Assembly: GCA_045598345.1 (NCBI GenBank)
Contig: JAZLLX010000131.1
Span: 6,700-70,699, forward strand
Direction of reading: 5' to 3'
Origin: Phascolarctobacterium_B sp045598345
GTDB lineage: Bacteria; Bacillota; Negativicutes; Acidaminococcales; Acidaminococcaceae
DNA: 64,000 nucleotides
Made by a program: the position numbers and the translations under genes. Below the pieces are notes generated by a model, which was not told the origin of the DNA, ran no database searches, and saw only the letters and a list, made by a program, of their open reading frames with translations. The first letter of the stretch is position 1; every line of letters begins with the position of its first letter. Of this stretch, positions 40,607-49,924 are shown piece after piece.

Positions 40607-40860
40607 AAAACCCCCTGATATGTTAAAATAGAAATGGCCGGCCAGCCATGATTATCATATCAGGAGGTTTTATAATTGTCTAAAGATTACGACTTATATA
40701 GTTTAGCACATTCTAAGTGGATTTGCAAATACCACATAGTATTTGCACCAAAGTACAGACGGAAAGTATTTTACGATGAGAAACGGATGAAAATACGGTA
40801 ATATGAGGGCTTTGCCCGAAAATAAAGATCCACCGGCATAGCCGGTGGATCTTTATTTTC
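40607..40860 (+). mobile_element. Internally deleted IS200/IS605-type element
   Basis: The left end has a CCCCCTGATATG ... CATATCAGGAGG hairpin and a GGCCGGCC core, followed by a truncated tnpA. The right side ends in a perfect 20-bp stem (40818-40837 / 40841-40860) with loop ATA, whose CCACCGGC/GCCGGTGG core is typical of IS200 right ends. Both ends are kept and most of tnpA is lost, so it could still be mobilised in trans. The outer arm of the right hairpin covers the stop of the minus-strand gene. Confidence 0.7.
40676..40801 (+). pseudogene. tnpA: Truncated IS200-type transposase tnpA
   Basis: TTG start after TCAGGAGG; 41 residues (SLAHSKWICKYHIVFAPKYRR is the family start) before a stop at 40799. 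The HUH and catalytic Tyr regions are deleted. Confidence 0.8.
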
Positions 40861-42052
40861 GGTTCTTTTTCTTTAATTCCTTTTCCAGTTCTTTCTTTTG
40901 CCTTTCTAATTCTTTTTTACGGAGTTTGTCCAGTTCGGCCTGGCGTTTGGCTTGTTCTTTTTCAAATTTTTCCTGCTCCTTTTTCATTTTTTCCATTTTC
41001 TTGATTTCTTCTTTTGTCAGGGCGGGTTCTTGCTGTTTGGGTGGTGTTTTGCTGTAGTCCTGAGTTGCTTTGCCGTTACGGATAATGGTAACTCCGCCTT
41101 CACGCTGCGGGCGTTGGATGGGGGGAGGAGTGATATAATCCCTTCCTTCCACACGTTCCTGTTCTTGGATTTCATCTTTATATTCCGGACGCATAATGGG
41201 GTCTGTAGTTACATTGTCAACAATCTGTTGTTTTTGTTTTGTGGCTGCGGCATATACTTGCTCAGGGTGTTCGCTGTAAAGGGCATCATGGGCAACTTTG
41301 TTGGTGATATCGGCGGGCAGGGGTTTGCCGGAATTGATTTCCACCAAGGGGATGTATTCAACAGGCAATTCCGTGAACTCGGGAACGGCTTTCAAAACCG
41401 CCTCCGCTTCTTCTTTTTTGCCATCTGCCAATAATTTTTCCGAATCTGCTTTGGTTTTTTTGACCAAAATATCATGCTGATCCTTGGCCTTGTCATATTC
41501 AGGGCGTTTCTTTGCCTCAGGATAGGGAATGGTGGCGCCGGCGTGCTGCATACAGATGAAACTGTCCACCGTGTCAATAAATTCCTGTGTCCTCAGGGTT
41601 TTTGTGGGTTGGATGCAGAAGAAGGAAAATTCCTTGTTGTGTGCCCAAAACTTTGCCATCAAGTAGTTCAGCACTTCCCCCTGGTCATTCATTTTGCTGA
41701 AACAATAGATGGATTCGTGGCTGGGGGCGATGTGCAAAATGCCTTCCACATAGGGGTCCAAATCCAGTTTTTGCAAAGATGCACGGAATTTTGACCTTTC
41801 ATTATCCAATGCCAGACCGCTGATTTCCGACTCTTGGGTCGGGGTAATCTTGATGGTGAAACTGGCATCGTCCACCGGGTCATAGGCCTCCAAAACTACA
41901 TTTTTGTTTGTAGTGGTGGGTTTGGCTTCCAGAAGATAGCGATCCGGAAGATTGATATAGAATTTGTTGGTTCTGTCCAAAATCTGTCTTGCTTGGACGG
42001 CGTTGGTCAAAGCAAGGCCAACGCAAAAAATTGCTAAAGTTTTCTTTTTCAT
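40853..42052 (-). CDS. Exported protein with long charged coiled-coil tail
   Basis: 399 residues, only minus-strand gene in this part. A signal peptide (MKKKTLAIFCVGLALTNAVQA) precedes a beta-rich domain (about 25-170; KFYINLPDRYLL, ASFTIKITPT). A Pro/Glu-rich linker follows, and the final ~75 residues are a Lys/Glu coiled coil (KKMEKMKKEQEKFEKEQAKR). Family unknown. No SD before the ATG; a TATAAT on the minus strand (42061-42066) lies eight bases upstream, suggesting a leaderless mRNA. Confidence 0.75.
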   Translation of the reverse strand: MKKKTLAIFCVGLALTNAVQARQILDRTNKFYINLPDRYLLEAKPTTTNKNVVLEAYDPVDDASFTIKITPTQESEISGLALDNERSKFRASLQKLDLDPYVEGILHIAPSHESIYCFSKMNDQGEVLNYLMAKFWAHNKEFSFFCIQPTKTLRTQEFIDTVDSFICMQHAGATIPYPEAKKRPEYDKAKDQHDILVKKTKADSEKLLADGKKEEAEAVLKAVPEFTELPVEYIPLVEINSGKPLPADITNKVAHDALYSEHPEQVYAAATKQKQQIVDNVTTDPIMRPEYKDEIQEQERVEGRDYITPPPIQRPQREGGVTIIRNGKATQDYSKTPPKQQEPALTKEEIKKMEKMKKEQEKFEKEQAKRQAELDKLRKKELERQKKELEKELKKKNRK

Positions 42053-42102
42053 AATGTGCTAATTATAACATAATATGTAGTTTATTTCTACAAAAAAATA
42101 TG

Positions 42103-42108
42103 GTATAA
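42103..42108 (+). promoter_or_regulatory. -10 box of the gap promoter
   Basis: GGTATAAT with a poor -35 (TTTATT) 17 bp upstream. Divergent from the minus-strand promoter at 42061-42066. Confidence 0.55.
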
Positions 42109-42173
42109 TATTTGCAAATAATATACACACATTTTCTGTGTTGAATTTTGCAAATGAAAGGGAGGATTTCAAA

Positions 42174-43196
42174 ATGGCAGTTGTTAAGGTTGGTATCAAT
42201 GGTTTTGGTCGGATTGGGCGGGAGGTTTTCCGTGTGGCTTTTACCAATCCCAAAGTGAAGGTGGTGGCGGTTAATGATTTGACCGATGCGGCTACCTTGG
42301 CTCATCTTTTGAAGTATGATTCTGTGCATGGAACTTTTCCCCACGAGGTAAGTTACAAGGACACGCCTAAGGGAAGTTACCTGATTGTGGACAGGCAAAA
42401 GGTCAGAGTGTTCGCCAATCCTGACCCCACCAAGATTGCTTGGGGTGAAGAAGGCGTGAAGATTGTGGTGGAATCCACAGGCCGCTTCACGGAAGGCCCC
42501 AAGGCAAAAGCACATCTTCATGACGGGGTTAAGAAGGTTATTATTACCGCTCCTGCGAAAGAGGAAGATATTACTATTGTTATGGGCGTTAATGAGGAAA
42601 AATATGATGCCAAGAAACATCATATTATTTCCAACGCGTCCTGCACCACCAACTGTTTGGCTCCCTTTGCTAAGGTGTTGCAAGATAATTTTGGTATTGA
42701 AAGCGGCTTGATGACGACTGTTCACAGCTACACCAATGACCAAAAGATTTTGGACTTGCCCCATAAGGATTTACGCCGGGCGAGGGCTGCGGCTTGCAGC
42801 ATTATTCCCACTACCACAGGTGCGGCGAAGGCAGTGGCTTTGGTATTGCCGGAACTGAAGGGCAAACTCAACGGCTTTGCTATGCGTGTGCCGACTCCCA
42901 ATGTTTCCATTACGGATTTGGTGGTTAACCTGCAAAAGGACGCTACGGTAGAAAAGATTAACGCTGCCATGAAGAAAGCGGCCAACGGCAAAATGAAAGG
43001 CATTTTGGGTTATAACGAATTGCCTTTGGTTTCCCGTGATTACAATGGTTGCCCGTTAAGCAGTATTGTGGACGGACTTTCCACCATGATGATTGGCCCC
43101 CGTATGGCCAAGGTCGTTTCCTGGTATGATAATGAATGGGGCTATTCCAACAGGGTTGTGGACTTGTGTGCTTATGTTGCCAAGAAAGGTTTATAA
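42174..43196 (+). CDS. gap: Glyceraldehyde-3-phosphate dehydrogenase
   Basis: NAD-dependent glycolytic enzyme. The 340-residue protein has an N-terminal Rossmann GINGFGRIGREVFR, the active-site ASCTTN with Cys157, and WYDNEWGYSNR near the end. The start follows GGGAGG; a longer upstream frame overlaps the leader. The pgk-tpi fusion starts three bases after its stop. Confidence 0.96.
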   Translation: MAVVKVGINGFGRIGREVFRVAFTNPKVKVVAVNDLTDAATLAHLLKYDSVHGTFPHEVSYKDTPKGSYLIVDRQKVRVFANPDPTKIAWGEEGVKIVVESTGRFTEGPKAKAHLHDGVKKVIITAPAKEEDITIVMGVNEEKYDAKKHHIISNASCTTNCLAPFAKVLQDNFGIESGLMTTVHSYTNDQKILDLPHKDLRRARAAACSIIPTTTGAAKAVALVLPELKGKLNGFAMRVPTPNVSITDLVVNLQKDATVEKINAAMKKAANGKMKGILGYNELPLVSRDYNGCPLSSIVDGLSTMMIGPRMAKVVSWYDNEWGYSNRVVDLCAYVAKKGL

Positions 43197-43199
43197 TTT

Positions 43200-45125
43200 A
43201 TGGATAAATTAAGCGTTACAGATTTGGAACTGCAAAACAAAAAGGTTCTGGTGCGGGTGGATTTCAATGTGCCCATGGACGACAAGGGCAAGATTACGGA
43301 TGATACCCGTATCCGTGCGGCTTTGCCCACAATTGAATATTTGCTGAAACAAAAGGCGGCAGTAATTCTTTGTTCCCATTTGGGCAGACCCAAGGGGCAG
43401 GCAAACCCCAAATATTCTTTGAAGCCAGTGGCTCTTTATCTCGGCAAACTTTTGAAAATGAAAGTTGCTTTTGCTTCCGATTGCGTTGGTGAGGTGGCGG
43501 AGCAGGCCGCCAAGACATTGAAACCGGGCAGGGTTTTGCTGTTGGAAAATTTGCGGTTCCATGCGGAAGAAGAAGCCAATGATGTGGCTTTTGCCGAAAA
43601 ATTGGCGTCCTTGGCGGAACTTTATGTCAACGACGGTTTTGGCGTTTCCCACAGGGCTCATGCTTCTGTTGAGGGGGTAACTCATTTCCTCCCCAGTGCA
43701 GCGGGCTTTTTGCTGGAGAAAGAAATTGAATTCGTTGGCAAGGCAGTGACTGACCCCTTGCATCCCTTTGTGGCAATTATTGGCGGGGCAAAAGTCAGCG
43801 ACAAGATTGGGGTTATTGAAAACCTTTTGGATAAGGTTGACACCCTTTTAGTCGGTGGCGGCATGGCAAATACTTTCTTGGTTGCCGGCGGTTGTAAATT
43901 AGGCAAATCATTGGTGGAATTGGACAAGGTGGATTTGGCGAAAAAACTTATTGTCAAAGCCAGGAAAAATAAAGTAAAAATGCTTTTGCCCACGGATTTG
44001 GTAATGGCGGAAGAATTTGCGCCCAAAGCCAAATATGCCAATGAAGGTGTGAAAAAACTTAACCAAGATTATATGGCTTTGGATATCGGCACTGCCACAC
44101 AAAAGGCCTATGCGGCGGCTTTGAAGGGTGCCAAGATGATTGTTTGGAACGGGCCTATGGGCGTATTTGAAATGGATGCTTTCTGCAAAGGTACGGAGAC
44201 GGTGGCAAAAGCAGTGGCAAGTTCCAAAGCAGTCAGCATTGTGGGCGGCGGCGACAGTGTAGCCGCCATTGAAAAACTGAAATTAGGTAAAAAGATTACG
44301 CATATTTCCACCGGCGGGGGCGCATCTTTGGAATATTTGGAAGGCAAGGTTCTGCCCGGTGTGGCGGCGCTTGACCCTTGCCGTATTCCCTTAGTGGCAG
44401 GCAACTGGAAAATGCACAAAACAGTTGATGAGGCAGTTGATTTGGCTGTTGGCGTGGTGGAAGCAACCAATGGTTGCAGGGCGGAAGTTTTGCTTTGCCC
44501 GCCGTTCACTTGCCTTGATGCAGTGGCGGAAGCTGTTGACGGTCGTCATGTGCATTACGGCGCCCAGGATTTGTGTTGGGAAGATAGTGGCGCTTATACC
44601 GGTGCAATTTCCGGCACTATGTTGGCAGACATTTGCTGTGATTATGTCATTGTGGGGCATAGCGAACGGCGTACTATTTTCGGCGAAACTGACGAAGTGG
44701 TGGCAAAGAAATTGCTTGCCGCTTATCGCAATGGGTTGAATCCTATTTTATGTGTGGGTGAAAATTTGAAAGAACGCAAAGCCAAAGGCACGGCGAAGAA
44801 AATTGTAGCCCAACTTACCAGTGCGTTGAAGAAACTTACCAAAGAGCAGGTTGTAAAATTAACTGTTGCCTATGAACCAATTTGGGCTATTGGAACGGGT
44901 AAGGCGGCAACTGTGGAAGATGCATTGGAAGTATTGAAGTTAATCCGTGAAAAAATTGCTCAACTGAAAGGGGAAGATGTGGCACGGAAAGTGCGTATTC
45001 TTTACGGTGGCAGTGTGAATGCCGCTAACGCCAAGAGTTTTGCCGATGCAGAAATTGACGGCGTGCTGGTGGGCGGCGCAAGTTTGAAAGTTGAGGACTT
45101 CTCAACGATTGTGAGGGCGTTTTGA
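43200..45125 (+). CDS. pgk-tpiA: Phosphoglycerate kinase / triosephosphate isomerase fusion
   Basis: 641 residues in a single frame. Residues 1 to about 395 are a complete PGK (RVDFNVP, LCSHLGRPKG, GGAKVSDKIGV, WNGPMGVFE, GGGDSVAAI). From about 397 a full TPI follows (VAGNWKMHKT, VGHSERR, AYEPIWAIGTGKA, YGGSVN). The join DPCRIPLVAGNWKM leaves almost no linker. Thermotoga has a similar fusion, partly made by frameshifting; here no frameshift is required. Both activities should be intact. The only tpi in the window. Confidence 0.96.
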   Translation: MDKLSVTDLELQNKKVLVRVDFNVPMDDKGKITDDTRIRAALPTIEYLLKQKAAVILCSHLGRPKGQANPKYSLKPVALYLGKLLKMKVAFASDCVGEVAEQAAKTLKPGRVLLLENLRFHAEEEANDVAFAEKLASLAELYVNDGFGVSHRAHASVEGVTHFLPSAAGFLLEKEIEFVGKAVTDPLHPFVAIIGGAKVSDKIGVIENLLDKVDTLLVGGGMANTFLVAGGCKLGKSLVELDKVDLAKKLIVKARKNKVKMLLPTDLVMAEEFAPKAKYANEGVKKLNQDYMALDIGTATQKAYAAALKGAKMIVWNGPMGVFEMDAFCKGTETVAKAVASSKAVSIVGGGDSVAAIEKLKLGKKITHISTGGGASLEYLEGKVLPGVAALDPCRIPLVAGNWKMHKTVDEAVDLAVGVVEATNGCRAEVLLCPPFTCLDAVAEAVDGRHVHYGAQDLCWEDSGAYTGAISGTMLADICCDYVIVGHSERRTIFGETDEVVAKKLLAAYRNGLNPILCVGENLKERKAKGTAKKIVAQLTSALKKLTKEQVVKLTVAYEPIWAIGTGKAATVEDALEVLKLIREKIAQLKGEDVARKVRILYGGSVNAANAKSFADAEIDGVLVGGASLKVEDFSTIVRAF

Positions 45126-45458
45126 GCAATGCGTAATGCGTAATTCGCAATGCGTAATTCGCAATGCGTAATTATGGTAGGATGTTCCAGTGATTATGGC
45201 GGGGAAGATGTGTAGGGGGACGGGTTCTTGCCGTAGGCAAGGTTCCGCACCCGGGCAAAGCACCGCTTTGCACAATGTCAGTAGGCACTGACAAGTTCTC
45301 TGCGTAATCCGCACCCCCAGTCGCCTTTCTGTGTTCCTTTAGGCGACAGCCCCCGCAAGGGCGGGGGCTTCTCATGTTCCTGTGATTATAATCGGGAATT
45401 TTCGCAAAGCGAAAATTGACCACAATTTATAACTTTTAACTTTCAATTTTTAACTATT
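45126..45458. repeat. Intergenic repeat mosaic between pgk-tpi and gpmI
   Basis: GCGTAAT-type direct repeats, a GTTCCAGTGATTA box, the REP-like ACGGGTTCTTGCC-gta-GGCAAGG and GCAAAGC-acc-GCTTTGC hairpins (45219-45275), hairpin GTCGCC (45320) / GGCGAC (45342) with loop TTTCTGTGTTCCTTTA, GCCCCCGC-aag-GCGGGGGC, and a tail hairpin ATTTTCGC-aaa-GCGAAAAT. No gene. Confidence 0.88.
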
Positions 45459-46970
45459 ATGAGACCTTTAGTATTGATGATTTTGGACGGGTGGGGCATT
45501 GCCCCGGCCGGACCTGGCAATGCGGCAAGCATTGCCAAGACACCTAATTTAGATAAATATTTTCAAGAGTATCCCCATTGCGAACTTTGTCCTAGTGGGG
45601 AATCTGTCGGTCTGCCTGAAGGGCAGATGGGCAATTCCGAAGTTGGGCATTTGAACATTGGCTCCGGCAGGATAATTTATCAAGAACTGACCCGCATCAC
45701 CAAATCCATTAAGGGTGGCGATTTTTTCAATAACAGAGTGTTGAAGGAATGTATGGCACAGACGAAAAATCATTCTTTGCATCTTATGGGATTGGTCAGT
45801 GACGGCGGTGTTCATTCCCATTTGGAACATTTGCTTGCTTTGGTGGAAATGGCTAAAAAAGAGGGCGTGGAGCAGGTTTATATTCACGCTTTTCTTGATG
45901 GACGGGACGTTCCGCCAAAGTCCGCAACAGGTTTTCTTGCCCAACTGGAACAATCTTTGCAGAAAATAGGTTTAGGAAAAATTGCCACTGTCAGTGGACG
46001 TTATTACGCTATGGACAGGGATAAAAACTGGCTGAGAACGGAAAAGGCGTATCTTGCTTTGACGAAGGGCGAGGCACCGGCGGCGGACAGCGCAGTGGCA
46101 GGTGTGGAAAAAAGTTATGCGGAAAATGTTACGGACGAATTTGTAGTGCCTTTCAAAGTTGCGGGAGTGGATGGAAAAATTAAGGCAGGGGATGGCGTAA
46201 TTTTCTTTAATTTCCGTCCTGACAGGGCAAGACAAATTACCCGTGCTTTGAATGATAAGGAATTCAGTTATTTTCAACGTGAGCAGGGAGCAATGCCCGT
46301 GCATTTTGTGTGTATGACCCAGTATGATGCCACTATTGAGGCACCGGTAGCGTTTCCGCCTGAAACCTATCAAGACACATTGGGTGAGGTGTTGGCGGCT
46401 CAAGGTTTGCGGCAGTTAAGAATTGCGGAAACAGAAAAATATGCCCATGTAACCTTTTTCTTTAACGGTGGGGTGGAAGTCCCGAACAAGAATGAAGAAC
46501 GGATTTTGATACCTTCGCCGAAGGTGGCGACTTATGATTTGCAACCGGAAATGAGCGCTCCTTTGGTAACTGACGCTTTGCTGCAAGAATTGGATAAGGA
46601 CAAATTTGATGTGGTGATTTTGAATTTTGCTAATCCTGATATGGTGGGACATACAGGGGTTTTGACGGCGGCAGTAAAAGCCATGGAAACAGTGGATGCT
46701 TGTGCCGGCAAGATTGTGGAAAAGGTTTTGGCAAAAGGCGGTCAGGTTTGCATCACCGCCGACCATGGCAATTTGGAAAAAATGGTGGGGGAAGACGGGC
46801 AACCCTATACAGCCCATACCACCAATAATGTGCCATTTATTCTTGTAGGCGGGAAAGCACAAAGATTACGCAACGGCATTTTAGCGGACATTGCACCAAC
46901 TATGTTGGAATTTTTAGGTATAAAGAAACCTGATGCGATGACGGGGGAAAGTTTAATGCGTAATGCGTAA
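45459..46970 (+). CDS. gpmI: 2,3-bisphosphoglycerate-independent phosphoglycerate mutase
   Basis: 503 residues of the Mn-dependent alkaline-phosphatase-like family converting 3-PG to 2-PG. Motifs: MILDGWG at the N-terminus, catalytic-Ser region GNSEVGHLNIGSGR, DGRDVPPKS, GRYYAMDRD, and metal ligands in NPDMVGHTG and CITADHGN. Its start is preceded only by AT-rich sequence with no clear SD. Next step after the PGK half of the fusion. Confidence 0.95.
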   Translation: MRPLVLMILDGWGIAPAGPGNAASIAKTPNLDKYFQEYPHCELCPSGESVGLPEGQMGNSEVGHLNIGSGRIIYQELTRITKSIKGGDFFNNRVLKECMAQTKNHSLHLMGLVSDGGVHSHLEHLLALVEMAKKEGVEQVYIHAFLDGRDVPPKSATGFLAQLEQSLQKIGLGKIATVSGRYYAMDRDKNWLRTEKAYLALTKGEAPAADSAVAGVEKSYAENVTDEFVVPFKVAGVDGKIKAGDGVIFFNFRPDRARQITRALNDKEFSYFQREQGAMPVHFVCMTQYDATIEAPVAFPPETYQDTLGEVLAAQGLRQLRIAETEKYAHVTFFFNGGVEVPNKNEERILIPSPKVATYDLQPEMSAPLVTDALLQELDKDKFDVVILNFANPDMVGHTGVLTAAVKAMETVDACAGKIVEKVLAKGGQVCITADHGNLEKMVGEDGQPYTAHTTNNVPFILVGGKAQRLRNGILADIAPTMLEFLGIKKPDAMTGESLMRNA

Positions 46971-47450
46971 TTTGCAATGCGTAATTATGGTAAGACGTTT
47001 CGGTGATTATATTAGGATAAAGGAATTAGGAATTAGGAATTAGGGAAAGTCAGAGGTTATGCGAACCCTCGTCCGCCACTAAAGGGGCGGGGGACCGTCT
47101 AAGGGAACATAGAAGGACGGTGGTGGGGTGAGCAATTACGCTGTCGCTAATGAAAAGATAAAATCTTAAAGCTTAAAGTAATGGTAAAATGTTCCTGTGA
47201 TTATAGCAGGGAAGATTTGTAGGGGGACGGGTTCTTGCCGTAGGCAAGGTTCCGCACCCGGGCAAAGCACCGCTTTGCACAATGTCAGTAGGCAGTGACA
47301 AATTCTTTGCGTAATCCGCACCCCCAGTCGCCTTTCTGTGTTCCTTTAGGCGACAGCCCCCGCAAGGGCGGGGGCTTCTCAAGTTCCTGTATTCTGTCAT
47401 ATAATCAAAGGAACATATTACCACAATTTTTCATTTTAAGTTTTTAATTT
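46971..47450. repeat. Intergenic repeat mosaic between gpmI and eno
   Basis: Holds hairpin ACCGTC (47094) / GACGGT (47116) with loop TAAGGGAACATAGAAG, then the REP-like pair (47222-47280), hairpin GTCGCC (47327) / GGCGAC (47349), GCCCCCGC/GCGGGGGC and three GTTCC-type boxes. No gene. Confidence 0.88.
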
Positions 47451-47479
47451 TTAATTTTTTTGTGAAAGGAGAAAGGAAA

Positions 47480-48763
47480 ATGAGTGTAATTACTGAGGTT
47501 TATGCAAGGGAGATTTTGGACAGTAGGGGCAATCCTACGGTGGAGGTGGAGGTTGTCCTGGCTGACGGCACAATGGGGCGTGCCGCTGTTCCCAGCGGAG
47601 CATCCACAGGTGTTCATGAAGCAGTGGAACTGCGTGACGGCGACAAAAAACGCTATCTTGGCAAAGGTGTTTTGAAGGCGGTGGAAAATGTCAATGATGT
47701 AATTGCCGAATCCCTGATTGGCTTGGATGCTTTGCGTCAGACGGAGATTGACGAAATGCTTTGCCGTTTGGACGGCACGCCGAACAAGGGAAAATTAGGC
47801 GCTAACGCAATTCTTGGTGTATCTATGGCGGTGGCAAAAGCGGCGGCAGAATACAGCGGAATGCCTTTGTATCAATATTTGGGCGGTGTGGCGGCAAAGG
47901 AATTGCCCGTACCAATGATGAATATTTTGAACGGCGGGCAACACGCTGACAACAATGTGGACATTCAGGAATTTATGATTATGCCCGTAGGCACTAAAAA
48001 CTTTGCTGAATGTCTGCGAATGAATGTGGAAGTGTACCACAACTTGAAAGCACTTTTGAAAAAGAAGGGTTTGGCTACCGCTTTGGGTGATGAGGGTGGT
48101 TTTGCCCCCAATTTGGCATCCAATGAGGACGCTTTGAAGGTTATCGTGGAAGCCATTAAGGCAGCAGGTTACAAGCCGGGCAAAGATGTGGTGTTGGCAC
48201 TTGATGTGGCAGCCAGTGAAATGTACGAAAAAGGCAAATACAATCTTAAAGGTGAAGGCGTGAAGAAAACCGCCGGGGAAATGGTTGCCTATTATGAAAT
48301 GTTAGTAAAGAAATACCCCATTGTTTCTATTGAGGACGGTTTGGCAGAAGACGATTGGAAGGGCTGGAAACTTTTGACGGACAAATTAGGCAAGAAAATT
48401 CAGCTGGTTGGTGATGACTTGTTTGTAACTAATGTGGACCGCTTGGCAGAGGGCATTAAGAAGGGCGTTGCGAATGCTATTTTGATTAAGGTAAATCAGA
48501 TTGGCACTTTGACAGAAACCTTTAATGCTATTGAAATGGCTAAAAGAGCAGGTTACACTTGCGTAATTTCCCACCGTAGCGGTGAAACGGAAGATACCAC
48601 TTTGGCAGATATTGCGGTGGCGGTAAATGCGGGTCAGATTAAGACAGGCGCTCCTGCCCGTACGGACAGGGTGGCAAAATATAATCAACTGCTTCGCATT
48701 GAGGAGGACTTAGGCCCCTCAGCCCGTTACAACGGTATGGATGTGTTCTACAACATAAAATAA
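47480..48763 (+). CDS. eno: Enolase
   Basis: 427 residues; converts 2-PG to PEP. Visible motifs: DSRGNPTVEVEV, GASTGVHEAVELRD, the Mg-site Asp in ALDVAASE, VSIEDGLAEDDW, and the signature ILIKVNQIGTLTET with SHRSGETED. The start follows GAAAGGAG. Its 3' end is duplicated as a decayed copy at 49641-49795 beyond the next gene. Confidence 0.96.
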   Translation: MSVITEVYAREILDSRGNPTVEVEVVLADGTMGRAAVPSGASTGVHEAVELRDGDKKRYLGKGVLKAVENVNDVIAESLIGLDALRQTEIDEMLCRLDGTPNKGKLGANAILGVSMAVAKAAAEYSGMPLYQYLGGVAAKELPVPMMNILNGGQHADNNVDIQEFMIMPVGTKNFAECLRMNVEVYHNLKALLKKKGLATALGDEGGFAPNLASNEDALKVIVEAIKAAGYKPGKDVVLALDVAASEMYEKGKYNLKGEGVKKTAGEMVAYYEMLVKKYPIVSIEDGLAEDDWKGWKLLTDKLGKKIQLVGDDLFVTNVDRLAEGIKKGVANAILIKVNQIGTLTETFNAIEMAKRAGYTCVISHRSGETEDTTLADIAVAVNAGQIKTGAPARTDRVAKYNQLLRIEEDLGPSARYNGMDVFYNIK

Positions 48764-48851
48764 AGCAGTATGTAATAATTTTTGGAGATAGTTGTGTTGT
48801 ATTTCTTATCACATATTGTGGGGTTCACTATGTGATTGACCATACTGCTTA
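48763..48851. repeat. Large hairpin right after eno
   Basis: AAGCAGTATG (48763-48772) pairs with CATACTGCTT (48841-48850), with an inner ATCACATA/TATGTGAT pair. It marks the left side of the inserted segment. Confidence 0.65.
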
Positions 48852-48894
48852 AAGTGATGTAAACAAACTTTAAATATTGCGGATCTAAGCAAGT

Positions 48895-48923
48895 TTGTAG
48901 AATAAATAAACTTTAGTTATAAA
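48895..48923 (+). promoter_or_regulatory. Promoter of the inserted 213-aa gene
   Basis: TTGTAG (48895-48900), 17-bp spacer, TATAAA (48918-48923). Confidence 0.65.
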
Positions 48924-48966
48924 AGCACATTTGTGTAACTAAAAAATGTTATGTGAGGAGGATATG

Positions 48967-49608
48967 ATGTCAAACGAAAGTAGATTTAATTCAAATCTAA
49001 AAAAACTAGGGAAAGCAGTTTTAAAGTCATTTGGAACTGCTGTGGCTACAATAATTCTTGGGGTTGTTAGTAGTTTAGTTTATGCTAAGTGGGTAGATGT
49101 AAATCAAACGGATCCATTGAAATTTTCTAATGCTATTGGAAAAATTGTTTTACATGGTTTACAGGCAAATCACGATGAAACAGTAAATACATTGAGAGGG
49201 ATGATGGATAATATTAAGGGTGTTGATTCAGGTGCAATAAAACAGATTTTGCAAGAAGATAGACAGTTTATGGTGCAGAGTATTAGCAAAATTCTTTCAG
49301 AATATCGAGATGATATCAATGGAAATACAAAGATGATATCTTATGAAACGCAGCAACATATAGAAGATGCAGTTAAGGAATCCATGTTTGCGTACCATCA
49401 ACAAATAGAAAATAAAATTAAGGAAGCATTGCTTGCTGAACATCAACAGAATATGAATTTAGAAAATTTAGAGAAGATTAGGACATTTTTGCTTAAACAC
49501 AAAGAGGCTACAATTCAAATTATCAATGAATTTTTACCAAAGTACAAAGAGGAAGCTAAAAATATGTTTAATGGAATTTCATCGGAACTAGAGATACAAG
49601 TTAAATAG
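48967..49608 (+). CDS. Membrane-anchored coiled-coil protein, cargo gene after eno
   Basis: 213 residues, AT-rich. One N-terminal membrane segment (FGTAVATIILGVVSSLVYA) and then a long helical region rich in Gln, Glu and Lys. No recognised family. AGGAGG at 48956-48961 favours ATG 48967 over 48964. It has its own promoter and lies between intact eno and a duplicate of the eno 3' end, so it was inserted as a unit. Confidence 0.72.
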   Translation: MSNESRFNSNLKKLGKAVLKSFGTAVATIILGVVSSLVYAKWVDVNQTDPLKFSNAIGKIVLHGLQANHDETVNTLRGMMDNIKGVDSGAIKQILQEDRQFMVQSISKILSEYRDDINGNTKMISYETQQHIEDAVKESMFAYHQQIENKIKEALLAEHQQNMNLENLEKIRTFLLKHKEATIQIINEFLPKYKEEAKNMFNGISSELEIQVK

Positions 49609-49640
49609 TTAGAATGTAAATTTTTGGATGGTATTAAGTA

Positions 49641-49795
49641 GCAGATTTGTATTAACGATGGCGTTAAATGCATGTCGGATTAAGATGGGCGATCCTGACA
49701 GGGTGGCAAAATATAATCAACTGCTCCGCATTGAGGAGGACTTGGGACCCTCCGCCCGTTACAACGGTATGGATGTGTTCTACAACATAAAATAA
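49641..49795 (+). pseudogene. Decayed duplicate of the eno 3' end
   Basis: Matches 48605-48763 from GCAGAT to the stop and on into AGC. Near-identical over the last ~105 bp, more diverged upstream, with a deletion of about 10 bases near 49704 that breaks the frame. Confidence 0.88.
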
Positions 49796-49797
49796 AG

Positions 49798-49836
49798 CCA
49801 AACGAAAATGCCCGCACGGCGGGCATTTTCGTTTGG
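49798..49836 (+). terminator. Strong hairpin after the eno duplicate
   Basis: An 18-bp perfect stem (49798-49815 / 49819-49836) with loop ACG and T-runs within the right arm; probably the original eno terminator displaced by the insertion. Confidence 0.8.
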
Positions 49837-49872
49837 CGAGTATAAATATTTTCAAAATTTTGTTAAAAACAC

Positions 49873-49901
49873 TTGACACCATATATGACACCATTTATAA
49901 T
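49873..49901 (+). promoter_or_regulatory. Consensus promoter with direct repeats before the HicB-like gene
   Basis: TTGACA (49873-49878), 17-bp spacer, TATAAT (49896-49901). The TGACACCAT repeats (49874, 49886) overlap the -35 and spacer and look like an operator for autorepression. Confidence 0.88.
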
Positions 49902-49924
49902 GACTGCAACGGAGGAAAGCAATA

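Noticed and set aside
43200..45125. Programmed frameshift between pgk and tpi, as in Thermotoga
   Set aside because: One continuous frame covers both domains, so no recoding is needed.
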